Origin: Bradyrhizobium sp. WSM471
GTDB lineage: Bacteria; Pseudomonadota; Alphaproteobacteria; Rhizobiales; Xanthobacteraceae
DNA: 64,000 nt
Reading direction: 5' to 3'
Assembly (NCBI RefSeq): GCF_000244915.1
Contig: NZ_CM001442.1
Location: 2,542,001 to 2,606,000 of the forward strand
Part shown: in pieces, positions 37,905 through 46,371 of the stretch
How positions within the stretch are numbered: the stretch's first letter is position 1
Layout of the letters: every line of letters begins with the position of its first letter
Made by a program: the position numbers and the translations under genes
Notes under the pieces: generated by a model
What the model was told of the DNA's origin: nothing
The model's database searches: none
The model's input: only the letters and a program-made list of their open reading frames with translations

Positions 37905-39068
37905 ATGAGTCCAGCATCCTCTCATGCTCTCAAGCACCCGCCGGTCACGGCGCCCTCCGAGCCGGCGGGTGCGCCTTCTGACTTCCCTGAGCTGGCGGTC
38001 GCCATCGACCGCCAGCGCAGGCGAGGCCGGGGCGCGCAGTCCAACGCCAGCGGCCGGTTTGAGGCCGAGGCGCGCGTCACATTCGACGATGGCTGGCAGA
38101 GCCTTGAAGAACTGCCTCCGTTCAAGACCACGGTCGGGATCGACACCTCGCGCAAGGTGATCACCCGCAACGAATCTCCCGACATCGGCTTCGATCGCTC
38201 GATCAATCCCTACCGCGGCTGCGAGCACGGCTGCGTCTATTGCTTCGCGCGGCCGACGCATGCCTATCTCGGCCTGTCACCGGGGCTCGACTTCGAGTCG
38301 AAGCTGTTCGTGAAGCCCGAGGCGCCGGCGCTGCTCGAGAAAGAGCTTGCGGCGCCGGGCTACGAGCCGCGGATGATCGCGATCGGCACCAACACCGATC
38401 CCTATCAGCCGATCGAGCGCGAGCGCAAAATCATGCGCGGCATTCTGGAGGTGCTGGAGCGCGCCGGCCATCCCGTCGGGATCGTCACCAAGTCGGCGCT
38501 GGTGACCCGCGATATCGACATTCTTGCGCGCATGGCCAAGCGCAATCTCGCCAAGGTCGGGATCTCCGTGACCTCGCTCGATCCGAAACTGGCGCGCACC
38601 ATGGAGCCGCGGGCGTCCACTCCGTCGAAGCGGCTGGAGGCGCTGAAGCAGCTTTCCGAGGCCGGCATTCCGACCACCGTCATGGTCGCGCCCGTCATCC
38701 CCGCGCTGAACGATTCCGAGATCGAGCGCATCCTGGATGCCGCCGCCCATGCCGGCGCCAAGGAGGCCTCCTATGTATTGCTGCGATTGCCGCTCGAGGT
38801 GCGCGATCTCTTTCGGGAATGGCTGATGGCGAACTATCCGGACCGCTATCGTCACGTCTTCACGCTGATCCGCGACATGCGCGGCGGCCGTGACTACGAC
38901 CCGAAATGGGGCGAGCGCATGAAGGGCACCGGCCCGATGGCCTGGACCATCGGACGCCGCTTCGAGATCGCCTGCGACAGGCTCGGGCTGAACAAGCGGC
39001 GCTCCAAGCTGACGACGGATCATTTTGCCAAGCCAAAGCGGAACGGCGATCAGCTCAGCCTGTTCTGA
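37905..39068 (+). CDS. PA0069-type radical SAM protein
   Basis: A 387-residue radical SAM enzyme whose cluster motif is C-EHG-C-VY-C in YRGCEHGCVYCFARPTH (CX3CX2C). It belongs to the group often annotated as PA0069 family or as spore-photoproduct-lyase-like: DRSINPYRGCEHGC, then IGTNTDPYQPIER and VTKSALVTRDIDIL. Its reaction is unknown and the resemblance to SplB is only partial. The start ATG 37905 (MSPASSHAL) lacks a ribosome site, which fits the leaderless promoter just upstream. It is divergent from xfp-ackA and followed after 24 bases by a VOC-family gene. Confidence 0.87.
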   Translation: MSPASSHALKHPPVTAPSEPAGAPSDFPELAVAIDRQRRRGRGAQSNASGRFEAEARVTFDDGWQSLEELPPFKTTVGIDTSRKVITRNESPDIGFDRSINPYRGCEHGCVYCFARPTHAYLGLSPGLDFESKLFVKPEAPALLEKELAAPGYEPRMIAIGTNTDPYQPIERERKIMRGILEVLERAGHPVGIVTKSALVTRDIDILARMAKRNLAKVGISVTSLDPKLARTMEPRASTPSKRLEALKQLSEAGIPTTVMVAPVIPALNDSEIERILDAAAHAGAKEASYVLLRLPLEVRDLFREWLMANYPDRYRHVFTLIRDMRGGRDYDPKWGERMKGTGPMAWTIGRRFEIACDRLGLNKRRSKLTTDHFAKPKRNGDQLSLF

Positions 39069-39092
39069 GGGACGAAGTGAGAGAGGCGTCGC

Positions 39093-39548
39093 ATGAGTCA
39101 GGAACTGCCGGCTCCAATCCCGCGACTTACCGTCATCACGCTGGGCGTGAACGACATCCGCACCAGTATTGCCTTTTACGACGCGCTTGGTTTCTCGCGC
39201 CGGCTCAAGGTGACCGGCGAGGCCGTGGCGTTCTATGACACCGGCGGTCCGGTGCTCGCGCTGTTTCCCTGGGATCAGCTCGCGGTCGACGCCAAATTGC
39301 CTGATCATCCGAGGCCATCGACGTTTGGCGGCATGACGCTCGCTTGGAACTGTCGCGCGCGTGAGGAGGTGGATGCGGTGCTGGCGTTCGCCGTCGCCAA
39401 GGGAGCCGCGCTGCTGAAGGCCGCGCATGAGACCGACTACGGCGGCTATTCCGGCTATTTCGCCGATCCTGACGGCCATCCCTGGGAAGTCGTGGTCGCG
39501 CCCGGCATTGAAGTCGGCGAGGACCGGCGGGTGCATCTGGCGGAATAG
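39093..39548 (+). CDS. VOC family (glyoxalase-like) protein
   Basis: A 151-residue protein with two beta-alpha-beta-beta-beta units: RLTVITLGVNDIRTSIAFYDALGFSRRL and GYFADPDGHPWEVVVAPGIE, the usual vicinal-oxygen-chelate marks. The family includes glyoxalase I, fosfomycin/bleomycin resistance proteins and extradiol dioxygenases, so no substrate is assignable. GAGAGG precedes the ATG by seven bases. It follows the radical SAM gene closely and is probably in the same transcript. Confidence 0.88.
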   Translation: MSQELPAPIPRLTVITLGVNDIRTSIAFYDALGFSRRLKVTGEAVAFYDTGGPVLALFPWDQLAVDAKLPDHPRPSTFGGMTLAWNCRAREEVDAVLAFAVAKGAALLKAAHETDYGGYSGYFADPDGHPWEVVVAPGIEVGEDRRVHLAE

Positions 39549-39625
39549 GGCAGCTGACTTGAATAACGGGAATTGTCCGAGGTTCCCGGTTGCGCAGGCC
39601 ATGCCGCTTGCGCACGATCCCGGCC

Positions 39626-40483
39626 ATGATTCGGGATCAATCCGCCAAGAAGCCGGCCAAAGGCGCGCCCAAGAAGGCTGCGCCCAAGAACGGGAAGGCT
39701 GCGCCTAAGAACGGGAGGGCTGCGCCCAATAAAATCGTCAAGGCGCTGGCCGGCGCCAAGGGCGCCATCATGGTCGCCCCGAGCTTCCGTCGCGAGCGCG
39801 CGCTGATCAAGCGCGGCGTCTGGCCGGTGGCGGGCTGCGATGAGGCCGGCCGCGGGCCGCTGGCCGGTCCTGTGGTGGCGGCGGCGGTGATTCTCGATCC
39901 CGACCGCATCCCGCGCGGCATCGACGATTCCAAGCGACTGACGGCCGAGGAGCGCGAAAGGCTGTTCGACAAGATCTGCGCCACCGCCCAGGTCTCGGTG
40001 GCCGTCGCCTCGCGCGCCCGCATCGACCGCGACAACATCCTGCGCGCCTCGCTATGGGCGCTGAAGCGCGCCGTGGTGGCGCTGCCCGAGCAGCCCCGGC
40101 ACGTCTTCGTCGACGGCCGCGACCGGCTCGACACGGCATGCGATTGCGAGGCCGTGATCGGCGGCGACGGCATCGTCCTGTCGATCGCAGCGGCCTCGAT
40201 CGTTGCCAAGGTAACGCGGGACCGCCTGATGTGCGCGCTGGCTCAGGACTGTCCCGGCTACGGTTTCGAGCAGCACAAGGGCTACGCCGTTCCCGAGCAT
40301 CTCGAGGCGCTCAACCGCCTCGGCCCCACCGTCCACCACCGCAGCTTTTTCGCTCCCGTCGCTGCCGCCCGTGCCAAGCACATGCCCTGGACGGTCGAGC
40401 CGGCACAGGACCTGTTTGCAGTGACCGAGATCGAGCTGCAGGTGGACACGAGCCTGGAAGTCGACGCGTCGGCAAATCTCTAG
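39626..40483 (+). CDS. rnhB: Ribonuclease HII with lysine-rich N-terminal tail
   Basis: RNase HII cuts RNA in RNA-DNA hybrids, including single embedded ribonucleotides. The catalytic domain starts with [21 protein letters not shown] (D and E of the metal site) at about residue 71 and continues through [24 protein letters not shown] and the [13 protein letters not shown] block. The first 60 residues are an unusual Lys/Ala/Pro/Asn tail built on a heptad-length repeat ([21 protein letters not shown]). Starting from ATG 39626 the protein is 285 residues against about 200-220 for typical RNase HII. The tail could bind nucleic acid non-specifically. Confidence 0.94.
   Translation: MIRDQSAKKPAKGAPKKAAPKNGKAAPKNGRAAPNKIVKALAGAKGAIMVAPSFRRERALIKRGVWPVAGCDEAGRGPLAGPVVAAAVILDPDRIPRGIDDSKRLTAEERERLFDKICATAQVSVAVASRARIDRDNILRASLWALKRAVVALPEQPRHVFVDGRDRLDTACDCEAVIGGDGIVLSIAAASIVAKVTRDRLMCALAQDCPGYGFEQHKGYAVPEHLEALNRLGPTVHHRSFFAPVAAARAKHMPWTVEPAQDLFAVTEIELQVDTSLEVDASANL
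39671..39733 (+). repeat. Three 21-bp tandem repeats inside rnhB
   Basis: Units at 39671-39691, 39692-39712 and 39713-39733 share the core GGCTGCGCC(C/T)AAGAAC or close variants. Each encodes seven residues, so copy number could change without shifting the frame. Confidence 0.85.
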
Positions 40484-40581
40484 ACGAGACTCGGTTGCCA
40501 CGACGCGCCGCGCCCTCTATCAAAATAGTCGTGAGCGAATAGGGCCGGCTGCACGGGTTGGCTGCATCTTTCGGACGTTGC

Positions 40582-42090
40582 ATGCGGTTTACCTCCCTGG
40601 TCATCGAGCTCATTCGCGCGCGGCCGCGGCTGATCGTCTGGATCGCCGTGCTGCTCCAGGCGGCGATGTGGCTGTTCGTGGCGCTGGTGTTTTATCGCAG
40701 CCCGCCCGGCAGCCTCGCGACGCTGCTGGCCTTCGGCCGCGAATACCAGGTCGGGACCGATCTCGGCCCGCCCTTGCCGGTCTGGCTCGCCGACATCGCC
40801 TATCGCGCCGCCGGCGGTCACGTGTTCGGCGTCTACGTGCTGGCCGAGCTCTGCGGGATCGCGACGCTGATCACGCTCTATCACCTGTCCCGCGCGGTGG
40901 TCGGCCCCCAGCAGGCAGTGCTGGCCGTGCTGCTGACCATGACACTGCTGGCCTTCTCCTCGCCCGCACTCGACTTCGGCCCCCTAGTGCTGGCGCGGCC
41001 GCTCTGGGCGCTGCTGCTGCTGCATTCCTGGCAGATCATCGGGCAGCGCCGCGGCAACGCCTGGTTCGCCTGGTCGATCGAGGCCGGCCTCTTGCTGCTG
41101 ACGACCCCGGCTGCGATCTTCCTGCTGCTGCTGATCGTCGTCTTCGCGCTCGCAACCGCGGACGGCCGCCGCACGTTGCGCGCATTCGACCCGCTGTTTG
41201 CGCTGGTGGTCGTCGCCGTGCTGGCGTTGCCCTATGCCGTCTGGCTGATGCGCGCAGAGGTGCTCGTCCTGCCGGCCTTGCCTGAGGTGGCCCAGCTCAA
41301 TGCCCGCGCGCTGCACGCGGCCTGGCTGCTCGGGGGGCTCCTGTTCGGTGCGGCGGCGATCCCGGCGCTGACCGTCCTCAACACCGGCCTGTTCGTTCCC
41401 AAGAGCGAGGAGGCGCCGATCATCTACCGCCCGCCGGTCGAGCCGCTCGCGCGCAATTTCGTCTATTTCTTCGCGCTGGCGCCGGCGCTCGGCGCGGTGC
41501 TGATCTCGGGTCTGCTGGGCCTCGACGCCGTCGTCGGCGGCGCCGGCGTCGTGCTGGTGTTGTCGGGACTTGCCGTGGTCGTGGGGGCCGGCGATCTCAT
41601 CGCGATGCGCCGCGCGAGGATGCTGCGGATGGTCTGGGCGGCCGCCGTCATCGCGCCCGCAATCGGCGTCGTGCTCGCCGTCCTGCTCCTACCGTGGACC
41701 GGTGCCAATGAGATCGCGACGTCGATGCCGGCGCGCGCGATTTCGGACTTCTTCGACGAGAGCTTTGCCCGCCGCACCAATCATCGCCTGCGCGCGGTCG
41801 CCGGCGAGACCCAGCTTGCGAGCTTGATCACGCTGCATTCCGGCCGGCCGCATCTCTTCATCGATGCCGAGCCTGCGCGTACGCCGTGGATCAATCAGGC
41901 CAAGTTCAGCGAGACCGGCGGCGTCGTGGTCTGGCGCGCCTCCGATACCGCCGGCACCCCGCCGCCAGACATTCTCGCGCGCTTTCCCGGCATCGTCCCG
42001 GAAGTTCCGCGCGCCTTCGAATGGCTGGTGACTGGACGCCAGCAACTCCTGCGTATCGGCTGGGCCATCGTGCGGCCGAAGGGGACGTAG
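40582..42090 (+). CDS. GT39-like multi-spanning membrane protein
   Basis: A 502-residue protein with about ten or eleven hydrophobic segments spread over residues 1-395 and a soluble C-terminal portion (about 400-502). The first extracytoplasmic loop reads FGREYQVGTDLGPPLPVWLADIAYR, where the acidic D resembles the loop-1 active-site acid of polyprenol-dependent mannosyl/arabinosyl transferases (GT39/ArnT type). It may therefore transfer a sugar from a lipid carrier in the periplasm. The acceptor is unknown. ATG 40582 starts MRFTSLVIELIRARP just before the first helix. A palindromic repeat interrupted by an IS element follows. Confidence 0.72.
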   Translation: MRFTSLVIELIRARPRLIVWIAVLLQAAMWLFVALVFYRSPPGSLATLLAFGREYQVGTDLGPPLPVWLADIAYRAAGGHVFGVYVLAELCGIATLITLYHLSRAVVGPQQAVLAVLLTMTLLAFSSPALDFGPLVLARPLWALLLLHSWQIIGQRRGNAWFAWSIEAGLLLLTTPAAIFLLLLIVVFALATADGRRTLRAFDPLFALVVVAVLALPYAVWLMRAEVLVLPALPEVAQLNARALHAAWLLGGLLFGAAAIPALTVLNTGLFVPKSEEAPIIYRPPVEPLARNFVYFFALAPALGAVLISGLLGLDAVVGGAGVVLVLSGLAVVVGAGDLIAMRRARMLRMVWAAAVIAPAIGVVLAVLLLPWTGANEIATSMPARAISDFFDESFARRTNHRLRAVAGETQLASLITLHSGRPHLFIDAEPARTPWINQAKFSETGGVVVWRASDTAGTPPPDILARFPGIVPEVPRAFEWLVTGRQQLLRIGWAIVRPKGT

Positions 42091-42103
42091 TCCTTCTTTC
42101 CAT

Positions 42104-42179
42104 CGTCATTGCGAGGAGCGAAGCGACGAAGCAATCCAGAGTCCCTCCGCGGCAAGATTCTGGATTGCTTCGCTGCGCT
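42104..42179. repeat. Left part of a palindromic repeat (family E) split by the IS
   Basis: CGTCATTGCGAGGAGCGAAG...TGGATTGCTTCGCTGCGCT is the left 76 bp of a palindrome whose missing end, CGCAATGACGG, reappears at 43735-43745 on the other side of the insertion. An intact relative is at 53165-53227, ending GCTGCGCTCGCAATGACG. Confidence 0.9.
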
Positions 42180-42205
42180 AGGAAGAAACGGTTAGGTGTT
42201 TGGCG

Positions 42206-43477
42206 TCAGGCTGCCTCCGCCGTGGGCTGGAGTTGGACAGTGAAGCCGAGCTTCTTGAGGCGCGCGACGAGGCGGTTTGCTTGGACCTCCATGGGCCGGC
42301 GATCGAAGTAGGCGGCACCGAGATCGCGGTGCTCGGTGCCGTCTTTGAGTATGTGGTAGATAGCGGTGAGGATCGAAGCGGCGACAGCACAGATGGCTTT
42401 TTGCGGCCCGCGCTTGGCCTGCAATCGGAAGAACTGAGTTCGGTAATAGCTGTTTTTGCTACGCTTGGCGGCCCAAGCACATTGGACGAGCATGGTCTTG
42501 AGCCACGGTGCCCCCTTGCGCAGGCGCGAGGATTTGCGCTTGCCGGCGCTCTCGTTTTGCCCGGGGCACAGGCCGGTCCAGGCGACGAGATGGCCAGCAG
42601 TCCGGAAGCGGCTCATGTCAGCGCCGATCTCGGACAAAATTGCCGGCGCTGCGACCGCGCTGACGCCGGGGACCGTGGTCAGCAACCCGATCAGGTGGCG
42701 AAAGGGGATCTTGCGACCGTCCGCCTCCGCTTCCATACGTTCGATCCGCTCGGCGATTTCGGCATCAAGCCGGCGAATCGTCTCATCCAGAACATCCCAT
42801 TGCTGCAGATGAAGCGCGAGTAGAAAGCGATGGTGATCCGTCAGGCGGCCGTGCAACGCATCGTAAAGCTCCTTCGGCGACGCCTTGATCTGCTTGCCGG
42901 CAAGCTCGGCCAGCTTGTTCGGCTGCCGCTCGCCGTTGATCATCGCCTGGATGATCCGCCGGCCGCTCGCGCCCATGATGTCGGAGATGACCGAGCCGAG
43001 CTTGATGTTGGCTTCTGCCAGCGTCTTGTCGATCCGCTGAACGTGCCGCGTCTGTTCGCGCACCAGTTGCTTGCGTGTTCGCGTCAGGGCACGCAGCTCC
43101 TGCACCCGCTCTTCCGGAATGAAGCTGCCCTTGATCAGCCCGCAGGCCAACAGGTCGGCGATCCACATCGCATCGTTCATGTCGGTCTTGCGTCCCGGAA
43201 CATTCTTGATGTGCGCCGCATTGGCGACGATCAGTTCAAAAGCGCCTTCGCCCAGAATCCGGAACACCGGCATCCAGTAGACGCCCGTCGCCTCCATCGC
43301 CACATGCGTGCACCGGCTTTCCTCCAGCCATCGTCGCAGCTCTGCAAGCTGCTCAGTCGTGGCCGCAAAGGTCCGGCACTCTCGCTGCGCCTTCCCCTCG
43401 ACCATGATCCGCAGGCAGGCCACAACTGTGTCCTTATGCACATCCAGGCCCGCCACCCGCTCGTACAGAATATCCAT
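42206..43477 (-). CDS. IS110 family transposase
   Basis: A 423-residue recombinase. The N-terminal RuvC-like DEDD set is complete: D12 (GLDVHKD), E62 (MEATG), D99 and D102 (KTDMNDA). A helical linker follows (about 120-270). The C-terminal Tnp domain contains PGVSAVAAPAILSEIG and the serine motif CPGQNESAGKRKSSRLRKG, where the nucleophilic serine of IS110 enzymes is expected. I chose ATG 43477 because GAGGAGAGGAGC precedes it and the frame upstream runs into the non-coding left end. Nothing looks broken, so it may be active. Confidence 0.95.
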   Translation of the reverse strand: MDILYERVAGLDVHKDTVVACLRIMVEGKAQRECRTFAATTEQLAELRRWLEESRCTHVAMEATGVYWMPVFRILGEGAFELIVANAAHIKNVPGRKTDMNDAMWIADLLACGLIKGSFIPEERVQELRALTRTRKQLVREQTRHVQRIDKTLAEANIKLGSVISDIMGASGRRIIQAMINGERQPNKLAELAGKQIKASPKELYDALHGRLTDHHRFLLALHLQQWDVLDETIRRLDAEIAERIERMEAEADGRKIPFRHLIGLLTTVPGVSAVAAPAILSEIGADMSRFRTAGHLVAWTGLCPGQNESAGKRKSSRLRKGAPWLKTMLVQCAWAAKRSKNSYYRTQFFRLQAKRGPQKAICAVAASILTAIYHILKDGTEHRDLGAAYFDRRPMEVQANRLVARLKKLGFTVQLQPTAEAA

Positions 43478-43732
43478 GCTCCTCTCCTCAACAGTTCGCG
43501 CCGGCGGCATAGGGCGCCTGTCAAAAAAGAATGCTAGGAAGCGTGCTCTAGGGCCATACTGCCCCTCCGCGCCAGTGTGGGTCATCCAGGCAACCCGGGT
43601 CCAACTCGCAACCGGGCTCTCACGCACCAGTGAGCAATCGACCTCTTTGCCGACGGCACCTCAGTTTACCGCTCTTGCCAACCCGCGAAAAGTTTCATCC
43701 AGCGCGCGTCAGACCCTCAAGACTGGTCCCAA
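43478..43732 (-). ncRNA. Candidate IS110 bridge RNA region (left end)
   Basis: The 255-nt non-coding left end has the place and size expected for a bridge RNA. Read on the minus strand, TTGCGAG (43611-43605) lies in a hairpin loop closed by CCCGG/CCGGG and equals the target bases plus core left of the insertion (ATTGCG-AG). Further on, CTTCCTAG (43541-43534) equals the element's right end plus core. The order, target guide first and donor guide second, matches that known for IS621. I did not find convincing matching partners for the other two guides (right target, right donor), so boundaries and fold remain a hypothesis. Confidence 0.5.
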
Positions 43733-43734
43733 CT

Positions 43735-43745
43735 CGCAATGACGG
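43735..43745. repeat. Right remnant of the split family E repeat
   Basis: CGCAATGACGG is the end of the palindrome begun at 42104; see the entry at 42104-42179. Confidence 0.85.
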
Positions 43746-43764
43746 GGAGAGGCCGTACGGCTCC

Positions 43765-44574
43765 TCACGCGCCTGCCAGCACCTTCGCGATCGCGCGCAG
43801 ATCCTGCCAGGCCAGCCGCTTGTACGACGGCGAGCGCAGCAGATAGGCGGGGTGGAAGGTCGGCAGCGCGCGGATGGTGCGCCCGCCCGTCTCGTAGTCG
43901 AACCAGCGGCCGCGGGTACGCATGATACCTTCGCGGGTCGACAGCAGCGTCTGCGTGGAGGGATTGCCGAGCGTCACCAGCACATCCGGATTCACCAGCT
44001 CGATCTGGCGCTGGATGAAGGGCAGGCAGATTTGCGTCTCCTGCGGCGTCGGCGTGCGGTTGCCGGGCGGCCGCCAGGGGATCACGTTGGCGATGTAGGC
44101 GGTGGTGCGGTTGAGGCCTATGGCTCCCATCATCAAATCGAGCAGCTTGCCGCTGCGCCCGACGAAGGGCAGCCCCTCGATGTCCTCGTCGCGGCCCGGT
44201 GCCTCGCCGACGAACATGATGCGCGCCTGCGGATTACCGTCGGCGAAAACCAACCGTGTCGCCGTGTGCTTCAGCGCGCAGCCCTCAAAGCTCTGCATCA
44301 ACTCGCGCAGCGCCTCGAGCGTCGGCGCGGTGCGTGCGGCCTCGCGCGCCGAGGCGATTGCGACGTCGGGCGCCGGTGCCGCCTCGCCGCGCAACACCGC
44401 GGGCGCGGCGGCCGGCCGTGGGGCCTCGACGGGAGGCGGCGCGCGCGGGGCCGGAGGTGGAACATCCAATTCCGCCAGGCGGTCGATCGGTTCCTCCGCG
44501 AGCGTGCAATCGACTCCGGCCTCCAGATAGAAGGCGAGAAGCTCTCGGACGGTGGGTGCGGGTTCTGGGATCAT
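43765..44574 (-). CDS. Uracil-DNA glycosylase, family 4-related, two cluster cysteines lost
   Basis: A 269-residue DNA repair glycosylase that removes uracil. [20 protein letters not shown] (123-142) and the later [13 protein letters not shown] region are the family-4 motifs. Family 4 enzymes bind a 4Fe-4S cluster with four cysteines; here only C99 and C183 remain, the CxxC partner being K102 and the NVVKC position being W167 ([13 protein letters not shown]). The cluster is therefore probably absent. The N-terminal 70 residues are a Pro/Ala-rich extension of unknown role. The ATG at 44574 gives [13 protein letters not shown]. It diverges from the ETF-QO gene by 135 bases. Confidence 0.87.
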   Translation of the reverse strand: MIPEPAPTVRELLAFYLEAGVDCTLAEEPIDRLAELDVPPPAPRAPPPVEAPRPAAAPAVLRGEAAPAPDVAIASAREAARTAPTLEALRELMQSFEGCALKHTATRLVFADGNPQARIMFVGEAPGRDEDIEGLPFVGRSGKLLDLMMGAIGLNRTTAYIANVIPWRPPGNRTPTPQETQICLPFIQRQIELVNPDVLVTLGNPSTQTLLSTREGIMRTRGRWFDYETGGRTIRALPTFHPAYLLRSPSYKRLAWQDLRAIAKVLAGA

Positions 44575-44709
44575 CGGAAAGTCCGACTATTAGTCCAGTT
44601 TGGGGTGCCTTGCACCCCGGCGAAACGCATTTCCGAGGTTGTCCTACCCGGAAAAATCGGAAACAAGAGGGCGCAATCGACCAAGGACCGTCTCAAGGGC
44701 TGAGATCAG

Positions 44710-46371
44710 ATGAGCACCGAAGAACTTCCCCCGCGCGAATCCATGGAATTCGACGTCGTCATCGTCGGCGCCGGTCCCTCGGGCCTGGCTGCGGCGATCC
44801 GGCTGAAGCAGATCAATGCCGATCTCAATGTCGTCGTGGTGGAGAAGGGCTCCGAAGTCGGTGCGCATATTCTCTCCGGCGCCGTGATCGACCCGGCCGG
44901 GCTCGACAAGCTGATCCCGGACTGGCGCGAGGATTCCGATTGTCCGCTCAAGACGCAGGTCAAGGACGACCGCTTCTTCTGGTTCACCGAGACCAGCGCG
45001 ATCAAGCTGCCGAACTTCATCATGCCGCCGCTGATGGACAACCATCACTGCTATATCGGCTCGCTCGGCAATGTCTGCCGCTGGCTGGCGCGCAAAGCGG
45101 AAGCGCTAGGCGTCGAGATCTATCCCGGCTTTGCAGCGGCCGAAGTGCTCTATGACGACAATGGCGCAGTGCGCGGTATCGCCACCGGCGACATGGGGAT
45201 CGGCCGGGACGGCAAGCCGAAGGACTCCTTTACCCGTGGCATGGAATTGCTCGGCAAGTACACGCTGTTCGCCGAAGGTGCGCGCGGCAGCCTGACCAAG
45301 CAGCTGATCTCGAAATACGCGCTCGACACCAAAAGTGAGCCGCCGAAATTTGGCATCGGGCTGAAGGAAGTCTGGCAGATCGATCCGGCCAAGCATCAGA
45401 AGGGCCTCGTGCAGCACGCCGTTGGCTGGCCCTTGAACAACAACACCGGCGGCGGCCTGTTCTTCTACCATTATGACGAGAACCTGGTGTCGATCGGTTT
45501 CGTCGTTCATCTCAACTACAACGACCCCTATTTGTCGCCATTCGACGAATTCCAGCGCGTCAAGAACCATCCGGCGGTCCGCGCGACGCTTGAAGGCGGC
45601 AAGCGGCTGGCTTACGGCGCGCGCGCCATCACCGAAGGCGGGTACCAGTCGGTGCCGCGGCTGAGCTTCCCGGGCGGTGCGCTGATCGGCTGCGCGGCCG
45701 GCTTCGTCAACGTGCCCCGGATCAAGGGCGTGCACAATGCCATGGGCACCGGCATGCTCGCGGCAGAACATGTTAACGCAGCTCTCGCTGCGGGCCGCGC
45801 CAATGATGAGCTGGTCGAATACGAGAACGCTTGGCGCGATTCCGTCGTCGGTAAGGACCTCTATCCTGTCCGCAACGCCAAGCCGTTGTTGTCGAAGTTC
45901 GGCACCTTCATCGGCGCCGGGCTCGGCATCTTCGACATGTGGTGCAACACGCTGTTCGGCGGCTCGCTGTTTGGCACCCAGTCGCACGCGAAGCCCGATC
46001 GCGCGACGCTCGATCCGGCCAAGACCCACGCGCCGAGGACCTACCCGAAGCCGGACGGCAAGATTTCCTTCGACAAGCTCTCGTCGGTGTTCCTGTCCAA
46101 TACCAATCATGAGGAGGACCAGCCGGTCCATCTCAAGGTCACGGACATGAACCTCCAGAAGAGCTCCGAGCATGACGTGTTCGCCGGTCCCTCGAATCGC
46201 TATTGCCCGGCCGGCGTCTATGAGTGGATCGAGGAAGGTTCGGGCCCGCGCTTCCAGATCAATGCCCAGAACTGCGTTCACTGCAAAACCTGCGACGTGA
46301 AGGACCCCAACGGCAATATCACCTGGGTTCCCCCGGAGGGCGGCGGCGGTCCGAACTACGAGGCGATGTAG
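44710..46371 (+). CDS. etfD: Electron transfer flavoprotein-ubiquinone oxidoreductase
   Basis: ETF-QO passes electrons from acyl-CoA dehydrogenases, through ETF, to ubiquinone at the inner membrane. It has the FAD-binding VVIVGAGPSGLAAAIRL at about 14-30, the GAHILSG block, the ubiquinone-binding middle region, and a C-terminal ferredoxin-like 4Fe-4S motif NCVHCKTCDVKDPNGNI near 520. At 553 residues it is full length. Quinol made here feeds the bc1 complex encoded at the left of the window. No etfAB genes are adjacent. The ATG lacks a strong ribosome site (CAAGGGCTGAGATC upstream). Confidence 0.97.
   Translation: MSTEELPPRESMEFDVVIVGAGPSGLAAAIRLKQINADLNVVVVEKGSEVGAHILSGAVIDPAGLDKLIPDWREDSDCPLKTQVKDDRFFWFTETSAIKLPNFIMPPLMDNHHCYIGSLGNVCRWLARKAEALGVEIYPGFAAAEVLYDDNGAVRGIATGDMGIGRDGKPKDSFTRGMELLGKYTLFAEGARGSLTKQLISKYALDTKSEPPKFGIGLKEVWQIDPAKHQKGLVQHAVGWPLNNNTGGGLFFYHYDENLVSIGFVVHLNYNDPYLSPFDEFQRVKNHPAVRATLEGGKRLAYGARAITEGGYQSVPRLSFPGGALIGCAAGFVNVPRIKGVHNAMGTGMLAAEHVNAALAAGRANDELVEYENAWRDSVVGKDLYPVRNAKPLLSKFGTFIGAGLGIFDMWCNTLFGGSLFGTQSHAKPDRATLDPAKTHAPRTYPKPDGKISFDKLSSVFLSNTNHEEDQPVHLKVTDMNLQKSSEHDVFAGPSNRYCPAGVYEWIEEGSGPRFQINAQNCVHCKTCDVKDPNGNITWVPPEGGGGPNYEAM

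Larger units (their letters stand above)
42180..43734 (-). mobile_element. IS110-family insertion sequence inside a palindromic repeat
   Basis: The element spans about 1555 bp including one copy of the shared dinucleotide. The sequence CT precedes the left edge (42178-42179) and is repeated at the right edge (43733-43734); joining the flanks with one CT restores the repeat. There are no terminal inverted repeats and no longer target duplication, as expected for IS110. In transposase orientation the order is a roughly 255-nt non-coding left end, the transposase, and a short 26-nt right end, which fits the IS110 group rather than the IS1111 group. IS110 elements elsewhere are known to target REP-like palindromes. 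Confidence 0.93.

Noticed and set aside
43478..43627. Extended N-terminus of the IS110 transposase (MRESPVASWTRVAW...)
   Set aside because: The segment lies within the non-coding left end. The family start MDILYERVAGLDVHKD is at 43477 behind an excellent ribosome site.
42104..43745. Longer target-site duplication or inverted repeats of the IS
   Set aside because: Only the CT is shared between flanks. Ends AGGAAGAAACGG and GACTGGTCCCAA are not complementary.
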